Of a DNA stretch of 64,000 nt, positions 35,038-44,299 are shown piece after piece. Each line of letters opens with the position of its first letter. Position 1 is the stretch's first letter. The notes below the pieces were generated by a model, which had not been told where the DNA came from, made no database searches, and saw nothing but the letters and a program-made list of their open reading frames with translations. The DNA lies in contig NZ_LT594621.1 in NCBI RefSeq assembly GCF_900091655.1, forward strand, positions 1,612,001-1,676,000, read 5' to 3'. Both the position numbers and the translations under genes were made by a program. This DNA comes from Culturomica massiliensis (GTDB lineage: Bacteria > Bacteroidota > Bacteroidia > Bacteroidales > Marinifilaceae).

Positions 35038-35121
35038 AATATTTTATTTATATCAGAAAATACAACGCCTGCCCCTGGCAAAGACATATGAATTTTGCAT
35101 AGTAAATACAACAGCAGTCTA

Positions 35122-35781
35122 TCAGAAAGCAATCCCCAAACGGATCATAAAATTAGATGTATAATACTCACCGTCTTTTTCCGCTTCAATAAATCCCCGC
35201 TGAAAATTAAAATCCAAGTTAAAATTGTTGTACCAAATCCCAATACCGGCATTCAGCCCTACGTCGTAACGACGCCAGTCCATCCCCAAACCACCGTCCC
35301 CCAAATCTTCATTCCAGTCGCCTATATTAAACTCACTTTTATCACCGTCATCGTCGATTTTGATTTTTCCGGCATAATCGAAACTGGCATAAGCACCGAC
35401 ATGTACATCTACTTTCAAAGCATCGGTAAACCCATAACGATAGCCTAAATGAAACGGAGAATACTGTACGTTATGAGCAATTTGAGTAAATTCATCGCCA
35501 CTTTTACCTCCCCTCGAGCCGAGGCCGAACTCCATCCCCCAATACATACCAAAGCTCCCCATCGGCTTCATAAAACCGTAAGTCACAGAATATCCCGTTT
35601 TACTTTCCGAATCGTCCGCATCCCCTGCGAACTTCATCATATTTATACCTGCACGAAAGTAATTCAAAGTTTCGGAAGTACTTTTCGCAGCATTAACGCC
35701 GACACTTCTTGAAGATACAATCTGAGCATTAACGCCGATATACAACAATACGGCAATAGCTAATAAAACTACTTTTTTCAT
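35122..35781 (-). CDS. Porin-family outer-membrane beta-barrel protein
   Basis: A 219-residue protein with a signal peptide (MKKVVLLAIAVLLYIGVNAQ) and alternating amphipathic strands ending in a C-terminal aromatic (FMIRLGIAF), typical of 8-strand OmpA/OmpX-like barrels. Aromatic girdle motifs such as FHLGYRYGF and YNNFNLDFNFQRGF are visible. It is probably an outer-membrane protein of unknown ligand. It lies 33 bases after the lipoprotein gene and 84 bases before the DUF4468-like gene, all on the minus strand, suggesting one envelope operon. Confidence 0.75.
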   Translation of the reverse strand: MKKVVLLAIAVLLYIGVNAQIVSSRSVGVNAAKSTSETLNYFRAGINMMKFAGDADDSESKTGYSVTYGFMKPMGSFGMYWGMEFGLGSRGGKSGDEFTQIAHNVQYSPFHLGYRYGFTDALKVDVHVGAYASFDYAGKIKIDDDGDKSEFNIGDWNEDLGDGGLGMDWRRYDVGLNAGIGIWYNNFNLDFNFQRGFIEAEKDGEYYTSNFMIRLGIAF

Positions 35782-35814
35782 ACACTTAAAAATTTTATAT
35801 CAAACTGACTTTAT

Positions 35815-36288
35815 TTATTTTACAATAGCTGAAACTTTTTCCCATGTCAGGGGAGTAACGAACTTCTCCGTACGTATCCATTCATAATCACTTTCCTGGG
35901 CCGGACGCCAGTTCTTGAAATTTGCCGGGAATCCGGTTACCACCACGCTGTATCCCTTTCCGTCTTCCGAGGATTCAATTTTAAACATCGGTGCTACGAT
36001 CACATCAGCATCGTGCCTCTGCGAAGACAGGTAAACGGCACGACTACGAATATTCGCCAAATCTCCCCTCATATCAACTTCAACCTGTTCTTTGGTAAAA
36101 ACCCAGACATCGTGTATACGTCCCTTGAGTGTATCCACAACCAACTCAACCGTCAGTGGTTTGGCATAAGCGGCAGTGTGTACCTCCTGCACCCGGGCCT
36201 GGGTATCACTGAAACTGGTTTTCAATGTTGCACAAGAACAAAACGTTACAACAATTCCACATAATACAACTAATCTAAAACTTTTCAT
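35815..36288 (-). CDS. Small lipoprotein, unknown function
   Basis: A 157-residue protein with a lipoprotein signal peptide (LCGIVVTFCSCATL, lipid Cys in FCSCA). The mature part has DVWVFTKEQVEVDMRG and ADVIVAPMFKIES, a pattern seen in small Bacteroidetes lipoproteins without a named function. It is first of the three-gene envelope set. I do not recognise a catalytic motif. Confidence 0.7.
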   Translation of the reverse strand: MKSFRLVVLCGIVVTFCSCATLKTSFSDTQARVQEVHTAAYAKPLTVELVVDTLKGRIHDVWVFTKEQVEVDMRGDLANIRSRAVYLSSQRHDADVIVAPMFKIESSEDGKGYSVVVTGFPANFKNWRPAQESDYEWIRTEKFVTPLTWEKVSAIVK

Positions 36289-36972
36289 CTTTCTTTATTT
36301 TAAAATTAAACATTCTTTCCACCCTGATTATACGGTTCAGGCATATCGATCGCCATTTCCGGTGCTTATTTATCATCATCAGATCAACAGATAATACATT
36401 AATTATCAATCTTTTCTGAGAAGCAGACAGTGCTGCATACAATCTACCAAGTACACATTAACCTAATAAAATGAACGATTTTTCAGGCAAACCAAAAGAA
36501 AAGATCAGGCAAGGGGAAAAAAATTAACAGATTAATATGAAACATGTTATCTTTTTTATATTTTTGCATCCATTAACTAACACAAAACAAAATTAATCGT
36601 TCGTTTAAATTAGTTGAAAATTTGTAAAATCTGTAAAGTCAAAGTATACAATACGGACAAACCAACGATAGCTTTGAACAGCAAATTCCTTCCGAAAATT
36701 ATTTTTTCAAACAGTTTATAAGTTAAAAAACAGACACAAGCCAAGAGGGTATTTAGCGTTCTGGCTATAAAAAATAAGAGTATAAATGAAAAGAACCTGG
36801 TAAAATAAAAGATTACCGGCCTCACATGACTTCCTCCTTCGTTCAAGGCTTATTAAGGCAGGTTCAAAATAAATGGAAGGATAAATGAATCGTTTTACAG
36901 ACAAAAAATTATCGGCCTGAGCAGGTCGTGAGACAAAGGGCAGGAATACTTCTCCCGACAAACACAATATAA
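36289..36972. other. Intergenic region with an orphan plus-strand promoter box
   Basis: 684 bases without a convincing gene. A TATTTTTG box (36559-36566) fits the -7 consensus on the plus strand but no ORF follows before the hairpin at 36973. Two minus-strand frames here (36610-36846, 36716-36967) start with TTG and look like AT-rich noise. A small RNA is possible but unproven. Confidence 0.4.
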
Positions 36973-37016
36973 AAAATCCGATAAATTTTATTCATTACAT
37001 AAATTTATCGGATTTT
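36973..37016. terminator. Long hairpin terminator after trxB
   Basis: A perfect 16-bp stem (36973-36988 with 37001-37016, 12-base loop). It sits 22 bases after the trxB stop and can act on both strands. Confidence 0.75.
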
Positions 37017-37038
37017 ATTTATAACTACTTTCTTCTGT

Positions 37039-37995
37039 TTAACACCGTTCTGTCAAATAGCGTTCCGCATCGATTGCTGCACGGCAACCGGCTCCGGCGG
37101 AAGTAATACCTTGCCGGTAATCAGGATCCATAACATCTCCCGCAGCAAATACCCCCGGCACATTCGTACGCGATGATCTCCCCTCTGTCAGGATATACCC
37201 CTGCCCGTCGGTATGAATATATTTCTTAAAAACTTCCGTATTAGGCGTATGACCTATCGCCAAAAAGAATCCGTCAATCTTTATATCATGTTCTTTCTCC
37301 TCCGGAGTACCCATCTTATAAATCAACCGGGCACCTTCCAATCCCATATCCGTCCCGAACAAATCCTTTGTATTGTGTTCAAACAAAACCTCGATATTCG
37401 GTGTTTTATTAACCTTCTCCTGCATGGCCTTCGAAGCCCGCAAATAAGGCTTTCTCACAATAAGATAAACCTTATTACATATACCGGCCAAATAAGTCGC
37501 CTCCTCACAAGCCGTATCTCCACCACCGACAACTGCTACATCTTTTCCCCGGTAGAAAAAACCGTCACAAGTAGCACACGCACTCACTCCCACTCCTTTG
37601 AATTTTTCTTCGGCAGGAATCCCAAGGTATTTTGCCGTCGCTCCTGTCGCAATAATTACAGCATCGGCCTCTATCCATTTTTCACCGTCGATCCTCACCT
37701 TATGCAACGGTCCCGTAAAATCCACTTCATCCGCCACTCCGAAACGAATATCCGTACCAAAACGCTCGGCCTGTTTCCGCATATCCTCCATCATAACAGG
37801 TCCCGTAACACCTTCCGGGTAACCGGGAAAATTTTCTACTTCAGTGGTGGTCGTCAACTGTCCACCCATTTGCATACCGGTATATAATACAGGCTTCAGG
37901 TTGGCTCTCGCAGCATAAATTGCCGCCGTATACCCGGCCGGACCTGAACCTATAATCAGACATTTTACATGTTCAATTGAATTTTCTTCTGCCAT
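37039..37995 (-). CDS. trxB: Thioredoxin-disulfide reductase
   Basis: A 318-residue flavoprotein with an N-terminal FAD site (LIIGSGPAGYTAAIYAARAN), the redox pair in SACATCDGFF (Cys140 and Cys143), an NADPH-binding motif VVGGGDTACEEA, and a C-terminal FAD contact GVFAAGDVMD. It uses NADPH to reduce thioredoxin in the cytoplasm. Length and motifs are fully normal for the low-molecular-weight bacterial type. A TATTTTTG box lies 19 bases upstream of the ATG, and a 16-bp hairpin follows the stop. Confidence 0.96.
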   Translation of the reverse strand: MAEENSIEHVKCLIIGSGPAGYTAAIYAARANLKPVLYTGMQMGGQLTTTTEVENFPGYPEGVTGPVMMEDMRKQAERFGTDIRFGVADEVDFTGPLHKVRIDGEKWIEADAVIIATGATAKYLGIPAEEKFKGVGVSACATCDGFFYRGKDVAVVGGGDTACEEATYLAGICNKVYLIVRKPYLRASKAMQEKVNKTPNIEVLFEHNTKDLFGTDMGLEGARLIYKMGTPEEKEHDIKIDGFFLAIGHTPNTEVFKKYIHTDGQGYILTEGRSSRTNVPGVFAAGDVMDPDYRQGITSAGAGCRAAIDAERYLTERC

Positions 37996-38013
37996 ATTTC
38001 AAATTTTTATATG

Positions 38014-38021
38014 CAAAAATA
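38014..38021 (-). promoter_or_regulatory. -7 promoter box for trxB
   Basis: On the minus strand TATTTTTG, 19 bases from the start codon; a GTTGAC sequence lies about 20 bases further upstream. Confidence 0.5.
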
Positions 38022-38562
38022 TCAATTAAAACTCATCATGTCAACTTTTAAACCAACATTTTGATCGTAGATTTTTGATTTCAGATTTAAAATGAAATGA
38101 ATTGATAACAAATCAGTCTATTAAACAATTTAAAATTTACAATTCAAAAATTTACAAATTACAGGAGACATTCCTCAAGTAAACTCTGATAAAAAAAGGA
38201 AAAATTGTAAAATATCAATAGCGAATCAAAACGCCAATAAATCATCCAATTTTGCATTATTTTATTACTATTTGGAATGAAGCGATTCATGTAATTAAAA
38301 TATACAAATCAATAAAAAACAATCCGAACAGAAGTCTGAAATTCTATTATGATAAATGATTATATCTATTGTAAAATACTAAAAATAAGGTGCTTGGCGG
38401 CAAAATTCAATAGTAATTTTTATTCTTATTGATAATATAAGAGTTTATAATTATATTTGTATATATACGGAGCACAAAAGTAGTACAATTTTTGTTTACA
38501 TGCAAATAAATATTGAACTATTTTACAGCAAAAATGCATTACTTGAATTAATCTGAATAATT
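38022..38562 (+). promoter_or_regulatory. Long AT-rich upstream region of the HTH gene
   Basis: 540 AT-rich bases between divergent trxB and the HTH gene. A TATATTTG -7 box (38452-38459) with ATTG 20 bases upstream would drive the HTH gene with a leader of about 95 bases. I see no ORF or RNA gene in the rest. Confidence 0.5.
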
Positions 38563-38943
38563 ATGGGATTTTCGGAACGTTTAGAAGAGATTATTGAAGA
38601 ACGCGGCATATCCAAATACAAAATTGCCAAAGCCATTGACATTTCTGCCAGTACTATCGGGAATTATATAAAAGGCAAAACCAGACCCGATCCGACGAAG
38701 TTGTCCGTACTGAGTAAATTATTAGGAGTATCCAAAAGTTGGTTGCAAACAGGAGAAGGTCCCAAATATTTATTGGAAGAACCGGAAGTCGCTTATCAGC
38801 AAACGCCAGTCGGTTTAAATGAAAAACTGGTCATCGAAAGGTTATTGAATCTACTCGACAAACAACATGAATGCATAAGGGAAAAAGATATGCAAATCAC
38901 ACAATTGATCCGTAAAATACCGGATGTTCCCTCACAAAACTAA
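38563..38943 (+). CDS. XRE-family HTH transcriptional regulator
   Basis: A 126-residue protein with an N-terminal helix-turn-helix of the Cro/CI type (ISKYKIAKAIDISASTIGNY, residues about 16-35, then KGKTRPDPTKLSVLSKLLGVS). The C-terminal part is a short charged helix (KLVIERLLNLLDKQHECIREKD) that may form a coiled coil for dimerisation. Such phage-repressor-like regulators are common single genes in Bacteroidetes, and the target is unknown. A long upstream region carries its own promoter, and a strong hairpin shared with the convergent gene follows. Confidence 0.85.
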   Translation: MGFSERLEEIIEERGISKYKIAKAIDISASTIGNYIKGKTRPDPTKLSVLSKLLGVSKSWLQTGEGPKYLLEEPEVAYQQTPVGLNEKLVIERLLNLLDKQHECIREKDMQITQLIRKIPDVPSQN

Positions 38944-38953
38944 ACGAATGTGT

Positions 38954-38996
38954 AAATGCCAGAAAAACGCTATCGGTCTTTCTGGCATTTATTTTT
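38954..38996. terminator. Bidirectional terminator between convergent genes
   Basis: A perfect 12-bp stem (38954-38965 with 38979-38990, 13-base loop) followed by ATTTTTA on the plus strand and preceded by A-rich sequence for the minus strand. It lies between the stops of the HTH gene and the gene at 38995. Confidence 0.85.
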
Positions 38997-39525
38997 AACG
39001 CCCGAACTGAAGATTATTCAAAAAGCTTTCGGCATCGCTATCATAATAACAAACAACAGGAGAAACAGCTTCATACGTATAAGGTACATATTCTGAAATT
39101 TGTACAGCTGCAAACTTCCGGTCGGAAGCAACCATCGCTTCCAGTTTTATACCCGTATTTACCTGCCGTTTCATATGTTTCAGATCCTCAAATCTTCTTT
39201 CCTCAATGCAATATTGTAAAGGTTGACTTTCTTTATTATCGAAATAGACCGTCGTTTTCTGTAAACGGCTACCGGTGGGCTTAAACAAATAATATTCACG
39301 CCCCATACAAAATTTGACAATACTTCCGATAATCAGGCAAACAGAAGCGGTAAAAAGAAAAGTAGAAACAGAGGAATTAGGGTCTTCTATCGAGAAACCG
39401 GCCCAGGCACACACTCCTCCGATCACAAAAGTTCCCAAAGCGATTACCGAAAATTTGTTTTGTTTGATAACTTTACGTTCGGTTACATTTTCAATATCTT
39501 CAACAATTGTTTTATATTTAGACAT
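38995..39525 (-). CDS. Two-TM membrane protein, unknown
   Basis: A 176-residue protein with a cytoplasmic N-terminus (MSKYKTIVEDIENVTERKVI), two TM helices (about 27-45 and 55-75) and a C-terminal soluble domain of about 100 residues (LKHMKRQVNTGIKLEAMVAS, VQISEYVPYTYEAV). I do not recognise the family; such small proteins are annotated as hypothetical in Bacteroidetes. It ends at the bidirectional terminator and is followed, in the same direction upstream, by another small exported protein gene. Confidence 0.7.
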   Translation of the reverse strand: MSKYKTIVEDIENVTERKVIKQNKFSVIALGTFVIGGVCAWAGFSIEDPNSSVSTFLFTASVCLIIGSIVKFCMGREYYLFKPTGSRLQKTTVYFDNKESQPLQYCIEERRFEDLKHMKRQVNTGIKLEAMVASDRKFAAVQISEYVPYTYEAVSPVVCYYDSDAESFLNNLQFGR

Positions 39526-39657
39526 GACTTTATAAATTTACTTACCGGATATCGTACTCCTCCCTTTCGTTCAGTAACGACCGGGGCACAGGAATTATTT
39601 CCGGTAATACGGTTAAAAATAAGGTTGATTACAAAAATTGATAAGGATATCTACTTT

Positions 39658-40050
39658 TTAAATCCGAAGTTTACAAAGGGTATAAAGATAATACCCCTCC
39701 ATTTTTTGCCGTGCATAGTAATCACGGAAATGAGCCTGAAAAACCTGCAAAGCCTCAAAACTGAACAACGGAGAGTTCTTCAAAAAAGCAAGCGCTTCTT
39801 TTCCCGTCAGTGTCCGGAAAGAAGAAGTACGCTTAAAAGACTGAGACCCGCCGGCCGGATTATTTTGTTGCAAAGAAAGATCGGCCACACTGTTGGTCGT
39901 AAGAATTGCCAGTAAATGCTCTACATTCTCATGATCTTCTTTGATTTCTGCAAAAACGGTATTTTCTTCTGTAATATGCTTTTCCCTCAGAGTGTCATAT
40001 AGTAACACCGTTGCAAATAAGAGTAATATGTAAAATATTTTACATCGCAT
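39658..40050 (-). CDS. Small membrane-anchored protein, unknown
   Basis: A 130-residue protein with one N-terminal hydrophobic helix (MRCKIFYILLLFATVLLYDTL) and a polar remainder including FRTLTGKEALAFLKNSP and FRDYYARQKMEGYYLY. I start at ATG 40050, because the longer frame begins with TTG at 40080 and would put polar residues before the signal. It could be periplasmic or anchored. No known domain is recognised. The gene is divergent from nhaD. Confidence 0.65.
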   Translation of the reverse strand: MRCKIFYILLLFATVLLYDTLREKHITEENTVFAEIKEDHENVEHLLAILTTNSVADLSLQQNNPAGGSQSFKRTSSFRTLTGKEALAFLKNSPLFSFEALQVFQAHFRDYYARQKMEGYYLYTLCKLRI

Positions 40051-40202
40051 AAATACAGAATTTTCACCCCAAATATACAAATGTTTTACGTAATCCGGAT
40101 TCGGAAAATAAAAAAAGTAATGGATATTTCAATTCTGACAGTTAAAACTGTAACGCGATCTGTTTTACAACCGTATGTATAAAGTTTAAAAATCAGAACG
40201 TT

Positions 40203-41630
40203 ATGACAACGATAATACTTCTCATTTTTATTCTGGGTTATCTGCTTATTGCTATGGAAAGTAAAATTCACATCAACAAAGCAGCAATTGCCCTGATAAT
40301 GGCTCCGTTATTATGGACATTATATACACTTGCTTCTCCGGAAACCATTATACAAGCCAATACGGCAGCCTTCCACGAATTTCTTTCAACACATCCCGAT
40401 TATATTTCTTTAACCAAGGCCGAACAGGTTGTCAAGTTCATCGTAAATTCACAAATTGTCAATCAACTGGGCAATGTAGCTGAAATCTTATTTTACCTGC
40501 TGGGTGCCCTGACAATTGTCGAATTAATCGACATACATAAAGGTTTTCAAGGAATCACCGACCGTATTACAACAAACAATAAGAAAAAATTACTATGGTT
40601 AACCGGAGGAATTACGTTTTTTATGTCTTCTGTTTTAGACAATATGACTTCAGCCATCGTTATGATGACTCTTTTACAAAAAATTCTGAATACACTGCAA
40701 GACAGATGGACCTTCGGTGGCATAATTATTATCGCAGCCAATGCCGGCGGAGCCTGGACCCCGATCGGCGATGTAACGACCATCATGTTATGGATAGGTG
40801 ATAACATCACCTCCGGACACATTATGCAAACTCTTTTTTTTCCGGCCCTCATTTCATTAATCATCCCGCTATGGCTCGTCTCTTTGAAACTGAAAGGAAA
40901 CATTGCACATTCCGATACCCCACCTCTTTCATCCTCCGTTTCCGCCTCTCCCACTCCTAAAGAACGCAATTATATTTTAATACTCGGTATTCTCAGCTTA
41001 TTGGCCGTCCCTGTATTTAAGTCACTCACTCAACTGCCTCCGTTTGCCGGAATACTGCTTGCATTAGGCATGCTTTGGGTCTATACGGAAATCATGTATA
41101 ATCACCAAAAAGGACTGCCTACCCAAAATCAATACCGGATGTCTTACGTCCTGTCTAAAATAGACTTTTCATCCATTCTCTTCTTTTTAGGAATACTACT
41201 AGCAGTAGCGGCTTTGGATGCGATCGGTATTTTAAACAAACTGGCCGTATTTTCAGACAAACAAATACACAATGTATACCTTGTCAGTATTATTTTCGGT
41301 CTTCTTTCTTCGGTTATCGACAACGTTCCTTTAGTGGCAGCCTGTATGGCTATGTATCCGGTTATCAGTCCGCAATCAGCAGCGCAAATGCCGGAACCCG
41401 GCTATATGCTTAATTTTGTAAAAGACGGCACATTCTGGGAATTGATAGCTTATTGTACCGGTACCGGTGGCAGCCTTCTGATCATCGGATCAGCAGCCGG
41501 AGTCGTCGTTATGGGACTGGAAAAGATCAGCTTTATATGGTATCTGAAACACATATCCTGGTTAGCCCTCGTCGGATTTTTCAGTGGAATCGGAATCTAC
41601 ATATTGCAAAAAACAATATTCGGAATCTAG
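40203..41630 (+). CDS. nhaD: NhaD-type Na+/H+ antiporter
   Basis: A 475-residue, 11-13 TM protein of the ion transporter superfamily. Typical NhaD segments are FFMSSVLDNMTSAIVMMTLL (residues about 140-159, with conserved Asp-Asn), ANAGGAWTPIGDVTTIML and the second repeat VIDNVPLVAACMAMY. NhaD exchanges Na+ for H+ at the inner membrane and supports pH and salt homeostasis. It is followed after about 40 bases by the methyltransferase gene, which has its own promoter. No regulator is adjacent. Confidence 0.9.
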   Translation: MTTIILLIFILGYLLIAMESKIHINKAAIALIMAPLLWTLYTLASPETIIQANTAAFHEFLSTHPDYISLTKAEQVVKFIVNSQIVNQLGNVAEILFYLLGALTIVELIDIHKGFQGITDRITTNNKKKLLWLTGGITFFMSSVLDNMTSAIVMMTLLQKILNTLQDRWTFGGIIIIAANAGGAWTPIGDVTTIMLWIGDNITSGHIMQTLFFPALISLIIPLWLVSLKLKGNIAHSDTPPLSSSVSASPTPKERNYILILGILSLLAVPVFKSLTQLPPFAGILLALGMLWVYTEIMYNHQKGLPTQNQYRMSYVLSKIDFSSILFFLGILLAVAALDAIGILNKLAVFSDKQIHNVYLVSIIFGLLSSVIDNVPLVAACMAMYPVISPQSAAQMPEPGYMLNFVKDGTFWELIAYCTGTGGSLLIIGSAAGVVVMGLEKISFIWYLKHISWLALVGFFSGIGIYILQKTIFGI

Positions 41631-41639
41631 AATCTTTTA

Positions 41640-41647
41640 TACCTTTG
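41640..41647 (+). promoter_or_regulatory. -7 promoter box for the methyltransferase gene
   Basis: TACCTTTG fits TAnnTTTG and lies 20 bases before ATG 41668, so the longer frame starting at 41584 inside the nhaD 3' end is unlikely to be used. Confidence 0.6.
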
Positions 41648-41667
41648 CAAAAAGCAATCAAGTATAC

Positions 41668-42855
41668 ATGGCGATTCTGACTCCAGAAATAAAAGATTTT
41701 ATCCGGCAACATTTCACTGACGATACGGACAAATTATTGTTGAATGCCAAACGTTACTCACCTGTAGATGTCCCTTTTGCCGTCGATCAAATCAGAGCAC
41801 GACGACAAATCAAAGAAAAGCTGCCCACCTGGTTTGCCAACCCCGATCTGCTCTTTCCGTCCCGCCTTTCTGCTGAGCAATGCTCGTCGGAAATCACTGC
41901 TCATTACAAACAGTCTTTGGTCCGGGGCCCCCGGATATGCGATCTGACGGGAGGTCTGGGTATCGATAGCTGGCAATTGTCACAACAAGCCGAAGAATTG
42001 ATATATATCGAACGCTTCGCGGAATATTGCCGGGCAGCAGAACATAATTTCAAGACACTCGGCGCTACCAATATACGGATCTTAGAGGCCGATGTACGGG
42101 AAATCGTTTCCACGCTTACCGCCGATACATTTTATATTGACCCGGCAAGACGCACTGAATGCAACAGGCGGGTATTTGCCTTATCCGACTGCGAACCGGA
42201 TGTATTACAATTCAAGAATATCCTTCTTCCAAAAGCCGGGCGACTCATCCTCAAAACATCGCCTATGGCCGATATTTCGGAAACTCTGAGACAACTTCCG
42301 GAAACGACCGAAGTACATATCATCGCCGTCAGAAACGAATGCAAGGAAGTTATCTTTGTACTGGAAAACACCGTAACTTTCTCGCCACGAATCCGTGTCG
42401 TCACGATAAACTATACATCGGACGGACAACAACAAGTATTTTCTTTCCCGTGGCAAAAAGAAAAAACAAGTCCATTTCAAGCGGCAGAAAAAATAGGCGA
42501 TTACCTTTACGAACCGAATGCCGCTATTCTGAAAAGCGGGGCTTTCAAGCTAATCGCCACCGAATACAACATTTCAAAATTGCATTTGAACAGTCATTTA
42601 TACACCTCCGGGCAAAAGATCGGGAATTTTCCGGGACGTATTTTTAAAGTAGCGAATGTACATGAATTCTCAGGCAAGAAACTGAAACAATTGGGAAAAA
42701 GCATCGGACAGGCAAATATTACGACCCGGAATTTTCCTCTGACGGTAGAAGCTATCCGAAAAAGTTCGGGCATCATCGAAGGGGGAGAAGTTTATCTATT
42801 CGCAACCACCCTCGGTAATGCCCGGAAAATCATCATCGAATGCCGGAAAATTTAG
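41668..42855 (+). CDS. Class I SAM-dependent methyltransferase, THUMP-like C-terminus
   Basis: A 395-residue protein. The Rossmann core has the SAM motif CDLTGGLGIDSW (about 91-102), an acidic end of the second strand (YIERF), and the catalytic loop YIDPARR (about 155-161), like the DPPY/NPPY loop of nucleic-acid methylases. The C-terminal third matches the THUMP-like domain of Bacteroidetes homologues (SSGIIEGGEVYLFATTLGN). An RNA substrate is likely, but which is unknown. I prefer ATG 41668 over the longer frame from 41584 because a -7 box lies between them. Its stop overlaps that of the convergent radical SAM gene by 3 bases. Confidence 0.85.
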   Translation: MAILTPEIKDFIRQHFTDDTDKLLLNAKRYSPVDVPFAVDQIRARRQIKEKLPTWFANPDLLFPSRLSAEQCSSEITAHYKQSLVRGPRICDLTGGLGIDSWQLSQQAEELIYIERFAEYCRAAEHNFKTLGATNIRILEADVREIVSTLTADTFYIDPARRTECNRRVFALSDCEPDVLQFKNILLPKAGRLILKTSPMADISETLRQLPETTEVHIIAVRNECKEVIFVLENTVTFSPRIRVVTINYTSDGQQQVFSFPWQKEKTSPFQAAEKIGDYLYEPNAAILKSGAFKLIATEYNISKLHLNSHLYTSGQKIGNFPGRIFKVANVHEFSGKKLKQLGKSIGQANITTRNFPLTVEAIRKSSGIIEGGEVYLFATTLGNARKIIIECRKI

Positions 42856-44192
42856 GATTGCCGATACCAGATTTTATCGGCGACAGCTCCCCATTTCTTT
42901 GAAGTATCACGGCATTTATCGGTCAAAACGTCTACGTCTTCAGGTTTCAGCATGTCTGTAGAACGGGCACCGGAGACATGTACCACTTCTTTTAAGCTGT
43001 CCGGATTGTCCAGCAAAGGACAAGGCCGCAAATGGTTTTTATTGAAAGGTTGTCTTTCCTGATAAGCTTTGAATAAAGGCGAACGCAAAGCTTCCAGCAA
43101 CGACATATGCTTAATATTTACATTGGAATAATGGATAAATGCACAAGGTTCCACATCCCCGTTCGCATTAATATGGAAATAATAACGGCCTCCGGCAATG
43201 CACCCCTTCACATACTCTCCGTCATTCCAGAAATCCATGGCGAAAATAGGCTTCGTCCGGCGGAATTCCCGTACCTGGTTATACATAAATTTACGCTGTT
43301 CGGCCGTTACCATCAACTCCGGTATAGCATCCCCTCCAACCGGCATATAAGTAAAATACCATACGAATGCCGCCCCCTTCTCAATCATAAAATCAATATA
43401 TTCCGAAGACCCCACAACATCCACATTTTTCCGGTGATAGCAGGTCGACATACCAAATATGAGCCGTTTCTTTTTTAATAAATCCATGGCCCGCAACACC
43501 GACTGATAAGTTCCCTTCCCCCTTCTCATATCCGTTTCTTCCTCGTAACCTTCTACACTGATAGCAGGAGCAAAATTACCGACTCTCAACATTTCATCGG
43601 CAAAAGCTTCGTCTATCAACGTCCCGTTTGTAAAAGCCAGAAAATAACAATCCGGATGTTTCTCACAAAGGCGTATAATATCGTTTTTTCTTACCAAAGG
43701 CTCTCCTCCCGAAAAAATAAACATATAAACCCCCAAGGCTTTCGCTTCCGTAATCACCCGGTCCAGGGTTTCAAAATCCATCGACATCCGGTGACCGTAT
43801 TCTGCAGCCCAGCAACCTGTACATTTCAAATTACAGGCAGAAGTCGGGTCCATCAATATTGTCCAGGGTACATTGACACCGTATTTTTTACTGGTAATTT
43901 TTATAGCACTGTTTCCAATAATCGCAGCATTACATATCAGGGCTTCAAAAAGTTTTCTCCGTACATAAGGATCCCAGTCATTATAAGCTTTCATAACCAG
44001 GCGGGTCCAATTATTTTGCGGATCTTTCAAATATCCTTCCAAAGCTTCCCAGGAAGACCCATATGTTCCGTCAGAATCCAATTTCCTCATCCATTTCAAA
44101 GCTTTAGGTGCATTTTGTTCCGGATTTCTCTCCACATAATTCAGTATCTTCTTCATCGCAAAAGCTTGCATCTGTGTCTTAAAGGTCTTCAT
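42852..44192 (-). CDS. Radical SAM protein with SPASM-like tail
   Basis: A 446-residue enzyme. The radical SAM cluster motif is PTSACNLKCTGCW (CxxxCxxC, around residue 113-125), with MFIFSGGEPL (about 155) following as the SAM-binding glycine motif. A C-terminal part contains CIAGGRYYFHINANGDVEPC and CPLL, cysteines that may hold auxiliary clusters. The first 100 residues form an extra helical domain. Similar Bacteroidetes proteins are called radical SAM without a known product; peptide or lipid modification is possible. It is downstream of the 5'-nucleotidase gene, with a long inverted repeat in its 107-base leader. Confidence 0.85.
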   Translation of the reverse strand: MKTFKTQMQAFAMKKILNYVERNPEQNAPKALKWMRKLDSDGTYGSSWEALEGYLKDPQNNWTRLVMKAYNDWDPYVRRKLFEALICNAAIIGNSAIKITSKKYGVNVPWTILMDPTSACNLKCTGCWAAEYGHRMSMDFETLDRVITEAKALGVYMFIFSGGEPLVRKNDIIRLCEKHPDCYFLAFTNGTLIDEAFADEMLRVGNFAPAISVEGYEEETDMRRGKGTYQSVLRAMDLLKKKRLIFGMSTCYHRKNVDVVGSSEYIDFMIEKGAAFVWYFTYMPVGGDAIPELMVTAEQRKFMYNQVREFRRTKPIFAMDFWNDGEYVKGCIAGGRYYFHINANGDVEPCAFIHYSNVNIKHMSLLEALRSPLFKAYQERQPFNKNHLRPCPLLDNPDSLKEVVHVSGARSTDMLKPEDVDVLTDKCRDTSKKWGAVADKIWYRQS

Positions 44193-44208
44193 CGGCTATA
44201 AAATTATT

Positions 44209-44261
44209 ATCGGTTATGTATTTATAAGATTTTCAATTTTTCCTATAAACGCATAACCGAT
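44209..44261. repeat. Inverted repeat in the radical SAM leader
   Basis: ATCGGTTATG (44209-44218) and CATAACCGAT (44252-44261) are a perfect 10-bp inverted pair around 33 bases; flanking TTTATA/TATAAA sequences extend the match imperfectly. It sits 16 bases before the radical SAM start. It may be an operator, an attenuator or the end of the nucleotidase transcript. Confidence 0.5.
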
Positions 44262-44299
44262 AAATAAGTTTCACCGGTATTTTAAACCGGTTCGCCGGA

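Noticed and set aside
36610..36846. Minus-strand 78-residue hydrophobic frame
   Set aside because: It starts with TTG, is only AT-rich Phe/Leu/Ile, has no promoter box and no recognisable family; it lies in an otherwise gene-free gap.
41584..41667. Longer start for the methyltransferase
   Set aside because: It overlaps the nhaD 3' end and a -7 box lies between it and the ATG at 41668.
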